64,000 nt of DNA from Faecalibacterium prausnitzii. GTDB lineage: Bacteria > Bacillota > Clostridia > Oscillospirales > Ruminococcaceae. The notes under the pieces are model-generated. The model was given only the letters and a program-made list of their open reading frames with translations, searched no databases and was not told where the DNA came from. The translations under genes were made by a program, and so were the position numbers. Location: the NCBI RefSeq assembly GCF_003287405.1, contig NZ_PRLD01000004.1:160593-224592 (forward strand), read 5' to 3'. Shown in pieces: positions 32,770-41,467 of this stretch; the first letter of the stretch is position 1; each line of letters starts with the position of its first letter.

Positions 32770-34494
32770 TTAGTAGTTAAATTTCTCTGCCAGATTGGAC
32801 TTTTCAATCATCTTTCTATATGTGGGCGACTGTTTCAGCAGATGAGCATGTTTTCCGCAGGCTTCTACCGTACCTGCTTTCATAACGACGATCTTATCTG
32901 CATTTTCAATAGACTTCAGTCTGTGTGAAATAACAATCACGGTCTTGCCTTGAATCAAATGATTTAATCCAGTCTGTATCTGGACTTCTGTTTCCACATC
33001 TAACGATGCAGCAATCTCATCCAGAATGATAATTGGAGCATCCTTCAGGATTGCTCTGGCAATGGACAGCCGCTGACGTTCTCCGCCGGAGAGTTTGGCT
33101 CCATTTTCCCCGATTATTGTCTGGTAGGTGTCTGGCAGACGGCTGACAAACTCATTGCAACCAGCCAGTTTTGCAGCTCGTATTACTTCTTCGTCAGAAG
33201 CATCCAGCCGCCCAAGGCGAATATTTTCCATAATAGAAGTATTAAATAGAATGACTTCCTGAAAAACAATGGAAACATACTTGAACAAGCTATCAGTGTG
33301 AATTTCTCGTATGTCGGTTCCTCCGATCTGAACGGTACCGGAATCTGCATCATATAGTCTGCTGATGAGCTTAAGCATTGTTGTTTTTCCGCAGCCGCTG
33401 GGACCGACCAATGCGGTTACCTGTCCTTGCTCCGCCGTAAAGGATGCATGGCGAATCACCTGGGTGTCTTTCTGGTAGGAAAAACAAACATCCTTTATTT
33501 CTACATTGAAATCTGAAAGGACTGCCTTTTCTCCACCCTGAAGTTCATGATTCTTGATTTCACCAATCCGGGCAATTCTTGCGTCCAAATAAAAGATTTC
33601 CGTCAGATAGAGCAAAACACCACCCATGGCCCCGCTGAGTTTCGCCGCCATAATAATATAGCCCAGAAGAATCAGGATACTTACCTGACCGGAGGCGAGC
33701 ATTGAAAGGCCAACAGTCGCCGTGATTCCAATAGGAAGAATAGATAAAGTCTGGCCGATTGTAACAGGAATTGTCTGGGTGATCTGAGCTTTCCATTGAA
33801 GATTTTCTGACTCATCCAACTGCTGGTCCATTTGAGCTTCTACTTTTTCTTTCAACCCATAGCTTTTAATTTCCTGATTCAGTTCGATTGCATTCTGAAA
33901 GCTTTCGGAAATATCTCTCAACTTATCATAATGTTTATTTACATCTCTGACCTGCAGTTTCTTTGTCAAGAAAAGAACCGAAGCAGAAGTAAGAACGGGA
34001 AGCAATACACAGAGACCTAATTTCCAATTCATGATCAGAAGGGCTACGCTGATAACCAAAAAGTAAATTGCAAACCCTATGGAATTAGCCACTGCGTTCG
34101 CAAAAGCATGCTCAATCGAAGCCACATCTGCCATGATTGTTTGAGCAAGGTCAGACAAATTGTGCTTTGAAAAATAGGATAGGGGCAGTTTGGAAAGCTG
34201 TTCCGCCAGATCAATTCTTAAATTTGCAGATTCCTGGTAGGTTTCATCATAGGTCGTTTTATAGTTATAGTTAATAACTAAGTACATCACCAGGGTCGCT
34301 GCCAGCATAAACAGGAGATATACCACCGGTTTCCCGGCATTTCCATTCAACAGCCTGTCTGCAAACAGAAAAACACAGATCATCGGCGGTACAAAAGAAA
34401 CATAATAGAGAAAGAATGACCAGATTGATTTTTCAAGGCCCTTCACACCCGAATCACTCAGCTGGAAGGCTCTTTTTAGATATGTCTTTATCAT
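32770..34494 (-). CDS. Exporter-fold ABC half-transporter B (YbtQ/IrtB-like)
   Basis: A 574-residue fusion of a six-helix membrane domain (about 1-310) and an ATPase (about 340-570) with Walker A VGPSGCGKTT, signature KLSGGERQRLSIARAIL, Walker B IIILDEIAASLD and ISHRLKSI. Start ATG 34494 is preceded by GGAGG and overlaps the stop of the preceding gene (ATGA). Paired half-transporters of this type next to an AraC regulator resemble YbtP/YbtQ, which import metal-siderophore complexes despite an exporter fold (established for Yersinia). Export of a metallophore or drug is the alternative. Confidence 0.85.
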   Translation of the reverse strand: MIKTYLKRAFQLSDSGVKGLEKSIWSFFLYYVSFVPPMICVFLFADRLLNGNAGKPVVYLLFMLAATLVMYLVINYNYKTTYDETYQESANLRIDLAEQLSKLPLSYFSKHNLSDLAQTIMADVASIEHAFANAVANSIGFAIYFLVISVALLIMNWKLGLCVLLPVLTSASVLFLTKKLQVRDVNKHYDKLRDISESFQNAIELNQEIKSYGLKEKVEAQMDQQLDESENLQWKAQITQTIPVTIGQTLSILPIGITATVGLSMLASGQVSILILLGYIIMAAKLSGAMGGVLLYLTEIFYLDARIARIGEIKNHELQGGEKAVLSDFNVEIKDVCFSYQKDTQVIRHASFTAEQGQVTALVGPSGCGKTTMLKLISRLYDADSGTVQIGGTDIREIHTDSLFKYVSIVFQEVILFNTSIMENIRLGRLDASDEEVIRAAKLAGCNEFVSRLPDTYQTIIGENGAKLSGGERQRLSIARAILKDAPIIILDEIAASLDVETEVQIQTGLNHLIQGKTVIVISHRLKSIENADKIVVMKAGTVEACGKHAHLLKQSPTYRKMIEKSNLAEKFNY

Positions 34495-36242
34495 GCCAAC
34501 CTCCACTGATTTGCCTTGCAGTATACATCCTGAAAATCCTTATAACGTCCATTGCAGGCCATCAGTTCATTGTGGGTTCCCTGTTCCACAACTTTTCCAT
34601 TCTGGACAAACAGGATCTGGTCTACATTCTGAATAGAGGACAGCCTGTGTGCAATCATGATAACTGTTTTGCCCCTCATCAGTTTTTGGAAAGCCTGCTG
34701 CAACTCGTATTCATTTTCCGGATCTGCAGCTGCAGAAGCCTCATCCATAATGACGATATTCGCATTCTTTAGAATAGCCCTTGCAATGGCGATCCTTTGC
34801 ACCTCACCACCGGAAAGGTATACGCCCTTTGCCCCTATGACGGTCATCTCCCGCTGGGGGAATTTGTCAAGGATGGATGTGCAGTTCGCTGCGTCAAGTG
34901 CATCCATAATCTGCTGCCGTGTTGCCTGAGGATTTCCGATTCGGACATTTTCGTAAATTGAGGTCTTTAGTAATTGACTGCGCTGGAAAACAAATGCGAT
35001 GTTCTGAATGAGAGCTTTTTCAGAATAACTCTGAATGTTCTTTCCACCAATCAGAATTTCGCCGCCATCGACAGGATAAAAACCTGAAATCAGCTTTGCA
35101 ATGGTAGATTTTCCTCCCCCGGAAGACCCGATGAGCGCATAAGTTTTATTCTGATGAAGTGTCAGGCTGAAATCCTTCAGCACGAAGTTGTCATCATACT
35201 TAAAGTCAACATGACGAAATTCAACATTGAAATCTTGGAAGGTCTCTTCGTTTCCATGTGGAAGCTTTGCCTGATCCATAGAAGTAGTCAGCTCATCAAG
35301 CTGATTCAGCGTATTTTGTGCGCCAAAGTTATCCTGCCCCGTAAACATGATCGATGTGAAAGAAGTAAATACAGCTCCGGAGAACACAGCAAAGAAAACA
35401 ATCTTTGCCAGGATTAGCATAGCAGGTTCTCCATAGCTGATGAATACAACTGCGGCTGGTACAGCAAAAGCATAAAACACGTTGAACAGAACCTGGAATC
35501 CAACGTAGGGATTCTTACAGCTGAGGCTATACTGATAGACGTACTGTTTGTACTCTTTGATCGAGTTAATCAGAGTTTTGTAATACTGTACAGTTACACC
35601 GAAGATTTTTATGATCTGCATTCCTCTGACATATTCTACTGTTGCCGCACTCATCTTTTGAAGCGCCGCTGAATAGCCAGACAGAAATTCAGTACCACCG
35701 GACATTTTACGATACTGAAGAACACCAATCACAGTTGTAAGAATCAGGAGAATACCAAGGCGATAGTCTATTGCAAACATCAGCACAAACATTAACACCG
35801 GCGTCATAACAGCAGTGACGTTGTCCGGAATCAAATGGGCCACTGTTTTGTGTGTTTCTGCTGCGTTATCATCAATAATTTTTCGAATTTCTCCAGAGCT
35901 GTTATGGTCAAAAAAGGAAGAAGAGGCATCCAATAATTTATGAAGCCCATTTTTCCTTAAGTTTGTTTCAAGCCGGAAGCCTAAGTAGTGGGAACACGTT
36001 GCCGATGCAATGTTGAGAATGCCTCGTAAAATCATAAGTATGACTACAATAATTGCGTCATACATAGCCTTCTCATATACGGGAATAACCAGAATAGACA
36101 CAATGAACCGCCACAGAAACCAATATGCTCCCATATATGAGCAGACGGCAGCGGCAGATAGTGCCATGGAGAAATATGCCAAAATTCTTTTATCTGGGAC
36201 ATAATGAAATAGTTTTTTATATAAACTGCGCATTGACTTCAA
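34491..36242 (-). CDS. Exporter-fold ABC half-transporter A (YbtP/IrtA-like)
   Basis: A 583-residue protein: membrane domain about 1-320, ATPase about 345-575 with Walker A IGSSGGGKSTI, Q-loop FVFQRSQLL, signature YLSGGEVQRIAIARAIL, Walker B IVIMDEASAAAD and H-loop IAHRLSSI. First gene of the leftward operon; heterodimer partner of the next gene. The position opposite an AraC gene, with AraC-type direct repeats between them, suggests substrate-responsive activation. Confidence 0.85.
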   Translation of the reverse strand: MKSMRSLYKKLFHYVPDKRILAYFSMALSAAAVCSYMGAYWFLWRFIVSILVIPVYEKAMYDAIIVVILMILRGILNIASATCSHYLGFRLETNLRKNGLHKLLDASSSFFDHNSSGEIRKIIDDNAAETHKTVAHLIPDNVTAVMTPVLMFVLMFAIDYRLGILLILTTVIGVLQYRKMSGGTEFLSGYSAALQKMSAATVEYVRGMQIIKIFGVTVQYYKTLINSIKEYKQYVYQYSLSCKNPYVGFQVLFNVFYAFAVPAAVVFISYGEPAMLILAKIVFFAVFSGAVFTSFTSIMFTGQDNFGAQNTLNQLDELTTSMDQAKLPHGNEETFQDFNVEFRHVDFKYDDNFVLKDFSLTLHQNKTYALIGSSGGGKSTIAKLISGFYPVDGGEILIGGKNIQSYSEKALIQNIAFVFQRSQLLKTSIYENVRIGNPQATRQQIMDALDAANCTSILDKFPQREMTVIGAKGVYLSGGEVQRIAIARAILKNANIVIMDEASAAADPENEYELQQAFQKLMRGKTVIMIAHRLSSIQNVDQILFVQNGKVVEQGTHNELMACNGRYKDFQDVYCKANQWRLA

Positions 36243-36271
36243 ATATACACCTCTTTTTGCTTAAAAACGGT

Positions 36272-36374
36272 TTGACATACATCAGCTCTTTCATTATAAT
36301 TAGATGTAGCTAACTGTAAAGGACAAAACAGATATAAAGTCTAAACAAGGTATTAATAAATCTAAACGAGGTAT
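36272..36374. promoter_or_regulatory. Overlapping divergent promoters with AraC-type direct repeats
   Basis: Rightward: TTGACA (36272-36277), 17 bases, TATAAT (36295-36300). Leftward: TTTACA (complement of 36315-36320), 16 bases, TATAAT (complement of 36293-36298). The two -10 boxes overlap. Two direct repeats TCTAAAC(A/G)AGGTAT at 36340-36353 and 36361-36374 are 21 bases apart (two helical turns), upstream of the leftward -35, as expected for an AraC activator that also represses its own gene. Confidence 0.75.
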
Positions 36375-36389
36375 CCTTGGGAGGAGCCA

Positions 36390-37313
36390 ATGATAGAAGT
36401 TGAACGAGATGATTTCTTTGTTGAATCGATAAAGAATCCAATAGAGTACGGAACATATTATAAGATCAACCCAAAATATGGAACCGGATTTCAATGGACG
36501 AGTGAGGTTCACCACGATTTCATCATTACAGTGACAGATATAAGATTTAACCAGGAAACTATGGTCGGAGAACATATTGGGTCTGGTTATGTACTTGCTC
36601 TCTATATTAGTGGCGCAGGAGATGAATTCTATCCGTATCAAAATATTTCTCCGAATACATTGCGCTGCTATGAACCATCTGAAAAGTATAAAGCTATTTA
36701 TCATCCTCAGATTCCATTAAGATGTATTACCGTGCAGTTTGACCAGGAATTTATTGATCAGTATCTCCAGGAAATTTCCGGTGATCTTGAAGTAAACTTT
36801 TCTGATTTTTTCAAAGAAAAAGGGAAATTCTATTTACCAAATGTTAATCATGCTATGCAAAGCCTATATGAGTATCTGCTTTCCATGAAAGCGTCCAGAA
36901 TTACAGTAGAAGTAAAAATATATGAAATCATCTCTTATCTTGCTTCATATTTGAAAGAAAACAGACTAAATGAAGAGAATGGCCAACCCATTAACAAAAC
37001 AGATTTGCAGGCATTAGATGAACTAACGCATTATATGGACGAACATTACAGTTTTAATATTACGTTGCAGACGCTTTCCACCATTGCATGTATGAGTGAA
37101 AGCAAAATGAAAAAGCTATTTAAGTCAGTTTATAATATGTCCATTACTGAATACATTCAGAGGAAAAGGATCTCTGTAGCCGAGCATATGCTTATTCAGA
37201 CCGACCTCACCATTGCGGAAATTTCAAGAATTGTTGGATACTCCAACCCCAGTAGATTGATTGAAATATTCAAAAGGTATTATGGATTTACTCCCTCAAA
37301 ATACAGAAAATAA
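36390..37313 (+). CDS. AraC-family regulator of the metal-transport operon
   Basis: A 307-residue protein. The C-terminal 100 residues hold two HTH motifs (ITLQTLSTIACMSESKMKKL and LTIAEISRIVGYSNPSRLIE) and the AraC signature FKRYYGFTPSKYRK. The N-terminal about 200 residues do not look like a standard AraC cupin but resemble the sensor part of YbtA/PchR-type siderophore regulators in length. RBS GGGAGGAG. Divergent from the transporter operon; likely responds to the transported metal chelate. Confidence 0.88.
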   Translation: MIEVERDDFFVESIKNPIEYGTYYKINPKYGTGFQWTSEVHHDFIITVTDIRFNQETMVGEHIGSGYVLALYISGAGDEFYPYQNISPNTLRCYEPSEKYKAIYHPQIPLRCITVQFDQEFIDQYLQEISGDLEVNFSDFFKEKGKFYLPNVNHAMQSLYEYLLSMKASRITVEVKIYEIISYLASYLKENRLNEENGQPINKTDLQALDELTHYMDEHYSFNITLQTLSTIACMSESKMKKLFKSVYNMSITEYIQRKRISVAEHMLIQTDLTIAEISRIVGYSNPSRLIEIFKRYYGFTPSKYRK

Positions 37314-37373
37314 AAGTGTTATACTAATTTGGATAAACCTAACCCCCTAAAAATCAACCAAATCAATCGTTAT

Positions 37374-37412
37374 GGGGCTGTTGCACAAGGAAGAAAGCCA
37401 GTGCAGCAGCCC
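37374..37412 (+). repeat. 39-base repeat, copy B
   Basis: Identical to 25761-25799, same orientation, followed by CCTTTTTAT. It forms the terminator hairpin after the AraC gene. No IS interior follows it, so it is a solo end or a recombination footprint. Confidence 0.8.
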
Positions 37413-37502
37413 CTTTTTATCAATGTAACCTCGTCACAGAAAAAGACTTTGCCCTGCGGTATGATAAAGCCACAATCAATAAACAAGAAAGAGGTGGCGA
37501 AC

Positions 37503-37565
37503 ATGAAAATCAAGCTCAATCCCGATCAGGAGATTGTCAATATGAAAAGGAACATGGCTTTTCGC
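37503..37565 (+). pseudogene. Possible N-terminal remnant of a ferredoxin:thioredoxin reductase-like gene
   Basis: A good RBS (AAAGAGGTGG) precedes MKIKLNPDQEIVN, which resembles the start of small ferredoxin-thioredoxin reductase catalytic proteins (K-L-N-P-D-x-E-x-V). The frame then diverges (MKRNMAFR, stop) and the CPC motif is absent. Weak call from 13 residues. Confidence 0.25.
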
Positions 37566-37630
37566 TGAATGGAAAGCGAAGCTGACCCGGGCTGGGGCGG
37601 TCTGTAATAAAGCGATATTTTTTTTGAAAT

Positions 37631-37663
37631 AATCTTGACAAAAATTATCAAGATTGATATGAT
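37631..37663 (+). promoter_or_regulatory. Promoter with Rrf2-type operator
   Basis: -35 TTGACA (37635-37640), 17-base spacer, -10 TATGAT (37658-37663). A perfect dyad AATCTTGA-N9-TCAAGATT (37631-37655) covers the -35 and most of the spacer, ideal for autorepression by the Rrf2 protein whose gene starts at 37699. Confidence 0.8.
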
Positions 37664-37698
37664 GGTATTAACAAGCAAGCGAAAAGAGGATGTGGAGC

Positions 37699-38130
37699 AT
37701 GATCATCACCAAAGAGACGGACTACGCGCTGCGCATTTTGCGGGTGCTGCTGGACGGGGAGAAGCATTCGGTGGCCGAGATGTCGGAAACGGAATTGATC
37801 CCCAATCAGTTTGCCTACCAGATTCTGCGCAAGCTCTCCGCCGGCAATTTGGTGCGGGTGAGCCGCGGCGCTCTCGGCGGCTGCGAGCTGTCCTGCGATC
37901 TGGACGCGACCTCCCTCTACGATCTCATGGGGGTCGTGGGGGAGCGGGGCATCCTGTGCGCCTGCATGGAGCCGGGATATGAATGCCGCTGGCAGGACAA
38001 GCATGGGCGGTGCGCCATCCACTGTCAGCTGGCGGCCTTGCAGAAAAAGCAGGACGAGGCGTTCCGTGCCGTGAGCCTGCGCAGGCTGCTGACCGGCGGA
38101 TCCGATCCCCAAGATACAAGCAAGCTGTAA
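37699..38130 (+). CDS. Rrf2-family (IscR/NsrR-like) Fe-S regulator
   Basis: A 143-residue protein: MIITKETDYALRILRVLLDG, winged-helix with SVAEMSETELIPNQFAYQIL RKLSAGNLV, RVSRGALGGCEL (Rrf2 wing) and a cysteine set CACMEPGYEC then CAIHC suited to hold an Fe-S cluster. ATG 37699 is preceded by GGATGTGGAG. It leads the operon of the dehydrogenase fusion (22 bases downstream), so it probably senses O2, NO or Fe-S status and represses this redox block. Confidence 0.92.
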   Translation: MIITKETDYALRILRVLLDGEKHSVAEMSETELIPNQFAYQILRKLSAGNLVRVSRGALGGCELSCDLDATSLYDLMGVVGERGILCACMEPGYECRWQDKHGRCAIHCQLAALQKKQDEAFRAVSLRRLLTGGSDPQDTSKL

Positions 38131-38152
38131 AATTGTAAAAGGAGGTACCCGT

Positions 38153-40066
38153 ATGCTGTTTCAAACCACGTCGGCGCACGAAGAGCTGCGCGCGAAGATC
38201 CGGAGTTTTGCGGAGGAGGAGATCAAGCCCCTCGCATTTTTAATGGATCAGAACAATGAGTTTCCCGAGGAGGCTGTCAAGAAGCTGGGTAAGCTGGGCT
38301 GGATGGGCATTCCCTACCCCAAGGAGTACGGCGGTGCCGGTCTTGATGCTCTGAGCTACGCCATCGCGGTGGAGGAGCTGGCCCGTGTGGACGGCGGCAC
38401 GGGCGTAATCCTCTCCGCCCACGTCTCCCTCGGCTCATGGCCCATTTTCGCCTATGGCACCGAGGAGCAGAAGAAGAAATATCTGGTTCCGCTGGCCAAG
38501 GGCGAGAAGATCGGCGCCTTCGGCCTTACGGAGACCAACGCCGGATCCGACGCCGGCGGCACGGAGACCACGGCGCTGGATAAGGGGGACTACTACCTCC
38601 TCAACGGCGGCAAGATCTTCATTACCAACGCCCCTAAGGCGGACACCTATGTGATTTTCGCCGTCACCACGCCGGACATCGGCACTCGGGGCATCTCCGC
38701 TTTCATCGTGGAGAAGGGCTGGAAGGGCTTTGAGTTCGGCGACCACTATGACAAGATGGGTATTCGCTCCTCCTCCACGGCGGAGCTGATCTTCAACGAC
38801 GTGAAGGTTCCCAAGGAAAACCTATTGGGCAAGGAGGGCGAGGGCTTCAAGATTGCCATGTCCACGCTGGACGGCGGACGCATCGGCATCGCCGCGCAGG
38901 CGCTGGGCATCGCCCAGGGCGCGTTTGAGCACGCGTTGAGCTATTCCAAGGAGCGCGTCCAGTTCGGCAAGCCCATCGCGGCCCAGCAGAGCATCGCCTT
39001 CAAGCTGGCGGATATGGCAACCAAGCTGCGCTGCGCCCGGTTCCTCATCTACTCCGCGGCGGAGCTGAAGGAGCAGCACGCGCCTTACGGCATGGAGTCC
39101 GCCATGGCGAAGATGTACGCCTCGGACATCGCGCTGGAGGTCACCAACGATGCCTTGCAGATCCACGGCGGCAGCGGCTACCTCAAGGGCATGGAGGTGG
39201 AACGGGCCTACCGCGACGCCAAGATCACCACCCTCTACGAGGGCACTAATGAGATCCAGCGGGTGGTCATCGCCTCTCATCTGTTGGGCAGGCTGGGCAA
39301 GAGCTCCGGCGGCGAGAGCCGTTCGGCGGCCAAGAAACCCGCGCCCATCACCGGCATTCGCAAAAAGACCATCTTCCGGGAGGGGGATGCTGCCCAGCAG
39401 GTGGCCGACCTTGTGGCGGCGCTGAAGAAGGATGGTCACGACTTCTCCGTCGGCATTCCTATGGATACGCCCATCCCGCAGGCGGAGCGGGTGGTCTCCG
39501 CGGGCAAGGGCATCGGGGAGAAAAAGAACATGAAACTGGTAGAGTCGCTGGCCAAGGCCGCCGGCGCGGCCATCGGTTCTTCCCGCCCTGTGGCGGAGAC
39601 TCTCAAATATCTGCCGCTGAACCGCTATGTGGGTATGTCTGGTCAGAAGTTCACCGGCAATCTGTACATCGCCTGCGGCATCTCCGGCGCATCTCAGCAC
39701 CTTAAGGGCATCAAGGACGCCTCCACCATCGTGGCCATCAATAAGAACGGTAACGCGCCTATCTTCAAGAACTGCGACTACGGCATCGTAGGCGATGTGG
39801 AGGAGATCCTGCCCCTGCTCACTGCCGCGCTGGATAGCGGCGAAAAGCTGCCCGCGCCGCCCATGGTAAAGATGAAGCGACCCACGCCGCCGAAGCCCGC
39901 CCCCATCGGCGACCGCTACGTCTGCAGCGGCTGCGGCTACGAGTACGTGCCGGAGTTGGGCGACGAGGACGGCGAGATCGCGCCCGGTACGCTCTTTGAG
40001 CAGCTTCCCGCCGAGTGGGTATGTCCCGAGTGCGCGGAGGCGAAGGATCAATTTGTAAAGGCTTGA
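38153..40066 (+). CDS. Acyl-CoA dehydrogenase / ETF-alpha / rubredoxin fusion
   Basis: A 637-residue three-part protein. Residues 1-380 are an acyl-CoA dehydrogenase (FGLTETNAGSDAGGTETTAL, FAFVIGLDGGRIGIA-type core, catalytic Glu363 in YEGTNEIQR). Residues about 400-565 are the FAD domain of ETF-alpha (GASRP-like IGSSRPVAETL, VGMSGQKFTGNLYIACGISG ASQHL, IVAINKNGNAPIF, CDYGIVGDVEEILP). Residues about 583-637 are a rubredoxin (YVCSGCGYEY ... WVCPECA). Electrons from an acyl-CoA could pass FAD to ETF-FAD to the rubredoxin iron within one chain. There is no separate ETF-beta gene here. A flavodiiron protein gene follows 23 bases later, the natural acceptor. RBS AAAGGAGG. Confidence 0.92.
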   Translation: MLFQTTSAHEELRAKIRSFAEEEIKPLAFLMDQNNEFPEEAVKKLGKLGWMGIPYPKEYGGAGLDALSYAIAVEELARVDGGTGVILSAHVSLGSWPIFAYGTEEQKKKYLVPLAKGEKIGAFGLTETNAGSDAGGTETTALDKGDYYLLNGGKIFITNAPKADTYVIFAVTTPDIGTRGISAFIVEKGWKGFEFGDHYDKMGIRSSSTAELIFNDVKVPKENLLGKEGEGFKIAMSTLDGGRIGIAAQALGIAQGAFEHALSYSKERVQFGKPIAAQQSIAFKLADMATKLRCARFLIYSAAELKEQHAPYGMESAMAKMYASDIALEVTNDALQIHGGSGYLKGMEVERAYRDAKITTLYEGTNEIQRVVIASHLLGRLGKSSGGESRSAAKKPAPITGIRKKTIFREGDAAQQVADLVAALKKDGHDFSVGIPMDTPIPQAERVVSAGKGIGEKKNMKLVESLAKAAGAAIGSSRPVAETLKYLPLNRYVGMSGQKFTGNLYIACGISGASQHLKGIKDASTIVAINKNGNAPIFKNCDYGIVGDVEEILPLLTAALDSGEKLPAPPMVKMKRPTPPKPAPIGDRYVCSGCGYEYVPELGDEDGEIAPGTLFEQLPAEWVCPECAEAKDQFVKA

Positions 40067-40089
40067 GGCCGTGAAGGAGGCAAGATAAG

Positions 40090-41301
40090 ATGTATTGCGT
40101 GCGTAAAGTAACGAACGACCTCTACTGGGTGGGCGCCAACGACCATCGCCTGGCCCTGTTTGAAAACTGCTTTCCCATTCCCCGGGGCGTAAGCTACAAC
40201 GCCTACTGCCTGCTGGATGAAAAGACGGTGCTCTTTGACACGGTGGACTGGTCTGCCTGCCGCCAGCTTTTGGAAAATCTGGCGTATGTGCTGGATGGCC
40301 GCGAGCTGGACTACCTGCTGGTCAACCATCTGGAGCCGGATCACGCCGCCTGCATCGAGGAGATCCTGCTGCGCCATCCCAAGGTGAAACTGATCTCCAA
40401 CGAGAAGGCATTCATGCTCATGCGGCAGTTCGGCTTCCATGTGGACGGACATGAGTGCATCGAGGTGAAGGAGGGCGACACCTTCTCCTTCGGCAAGCAC
40501 ACCGTCACCTTTGTGGGCGCGCCTATGGTTCACTGGCCGGAGGCCATGGTGACCCTCGACGTCACCGACGGCGTCCTCTTTTCCGCCGACGCCTTCGGCA
40601 CCTTCGGCGCGCTGGACGGCAAGCTGTTCGCCGACGAGGTGGACTTCGAGCGGGACTGGCTGGACGACGCCCGCCGTTACCTCACCAACATCGTGGGCAA
40701 GTACGGCCCCCACATCCAGCTCCTGCTGAAAAAGGCCGGCGGCGTTTTGGATCAGATCAAGTACATCTGCCCGCTCCACGGCCCCGTGTGGCGCAAGGAT
40801 CTGGGCTGGTTCATCGAAAAGTACGACACATGGAGCCGCTATGCCCCTGAAACCCAGGGCGTGCTCATCGTCTACGCCTCTATGTATGGCAACACGGAGA
40901 ACGCGGCGCAGGCGCTGGCGACCTCGCTCTGCGATAAGGGCATGAGCAAGGTGGCGATGTACGATGTGTCCTCCACTCATGTCTCCCAGCTAATCTCCGA
41001 GGCGTTTAAGTACAGTCACATTGTCTTGGCCTCTGTGACCTACAACCTCGGCATCTACCCCGCCATGCATGACTTCCTCATGGATATGAAGGCACTGAAT
41101 CTGCAAAACCGCACCTTTGCCATCATTGAAAACGGCTCATGGGCGGTGAAGTCCGGTGACCTCATGCAGAAATTCGTCAACAATGAGCTTAAGAACATGA
41201 CGGTGCTCAACGAGCGGCTCAGTCTCGCCTCGTCCATGGGCACGGACAAGCGCACTGAGTTGGAAGCACTGGCGGACGCCATTCTGGAATCTATGAAGTA
41301 A
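40090..41301 (+). CDS. fprA: Flavodiiron protein 1 (FprA, A-type flavoprotein)
   Basis: A 403-residue O2/NO reductase. The metallo-beta-lactamase-like domain (1-250) carries the diiron ligands H80, E82, D84, H85 (HLEPDH), the later MVHWPE His, SADAFG Asp and CPLHGPVWR His. The flavodoxin domain (about 256-400) binds FMN through ASMYGNTENAA. These enzymes reduce O2 to water with electrons from rubredoxin. RBS GGAGG 9 bases before ATG; directly after the rubredoxin-containing fusion, ends at a strong terminator. Confidence 0.95.
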   Translation: MYCVRKVTNDLYWVGANDHRLALFENCFPIPRGVSYNAYCLLDEKTVLFDTVDWSACRQLLENLAYVLDGRELDYLLVNHLEPDHAACIEEILLRHPKVKLISNEKAFMLMRQFGFHVDGHECIEVKEGDTFSFGKHTVTFVGAPMVHWPEAMVTLDVTDGVLFSADAFGTFGALDGKLFADEVDFERDWLDDARRYLTNIVGKYGPHIQLLLKKAGGVLDQIKYICPLHGPVWRKDLGWFIEKYDTWSRYAPETQGVLIVYASMYGNTENAAQALATSLCDKGMSKVAMYDVSSTHVSQLISEAFKYSHIVLASVTYNLGIYPAMHDFLMDMKALNLQNRTFAIIENGSWAVKSGDLMQKFVNNELKNMTVLNERLSLASSMGTDKRTELEALADAILESMK

Positions 41302-41383
41302 CTGGCAAGGAAAGCCAAAACCAAGACAACAGACAACAAACAGCCCCGCCGCGTCGGCTGCAGAAAAACCGGCTTTCAAAAAC

Positions 41384-41420
41384 AGAGCGGGCAAGCGTGA
41401 TACTGCGCTTGCCCGCTCTT
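41384..41420 (+). terminator. Terminator after fprA
   Basis: Stem AGAGCGGGCAAGCG / CGCTTGCCCGCTCT, 14 perfect base pairs, 8-base loop, followed by TTTG. Confidence 0.8.
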
Positions 41421-41467
41421 TGCCCAAAAGGACATGAGAAGTGACCGGAGAAGATGAGAGGATCGAA

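Noticed and set aside
38822..40051. A 409-codon minus-strand frame inside the dehydrogenase fusion
   Set aside because: Antisense shadow; sense protein has three intact domains.
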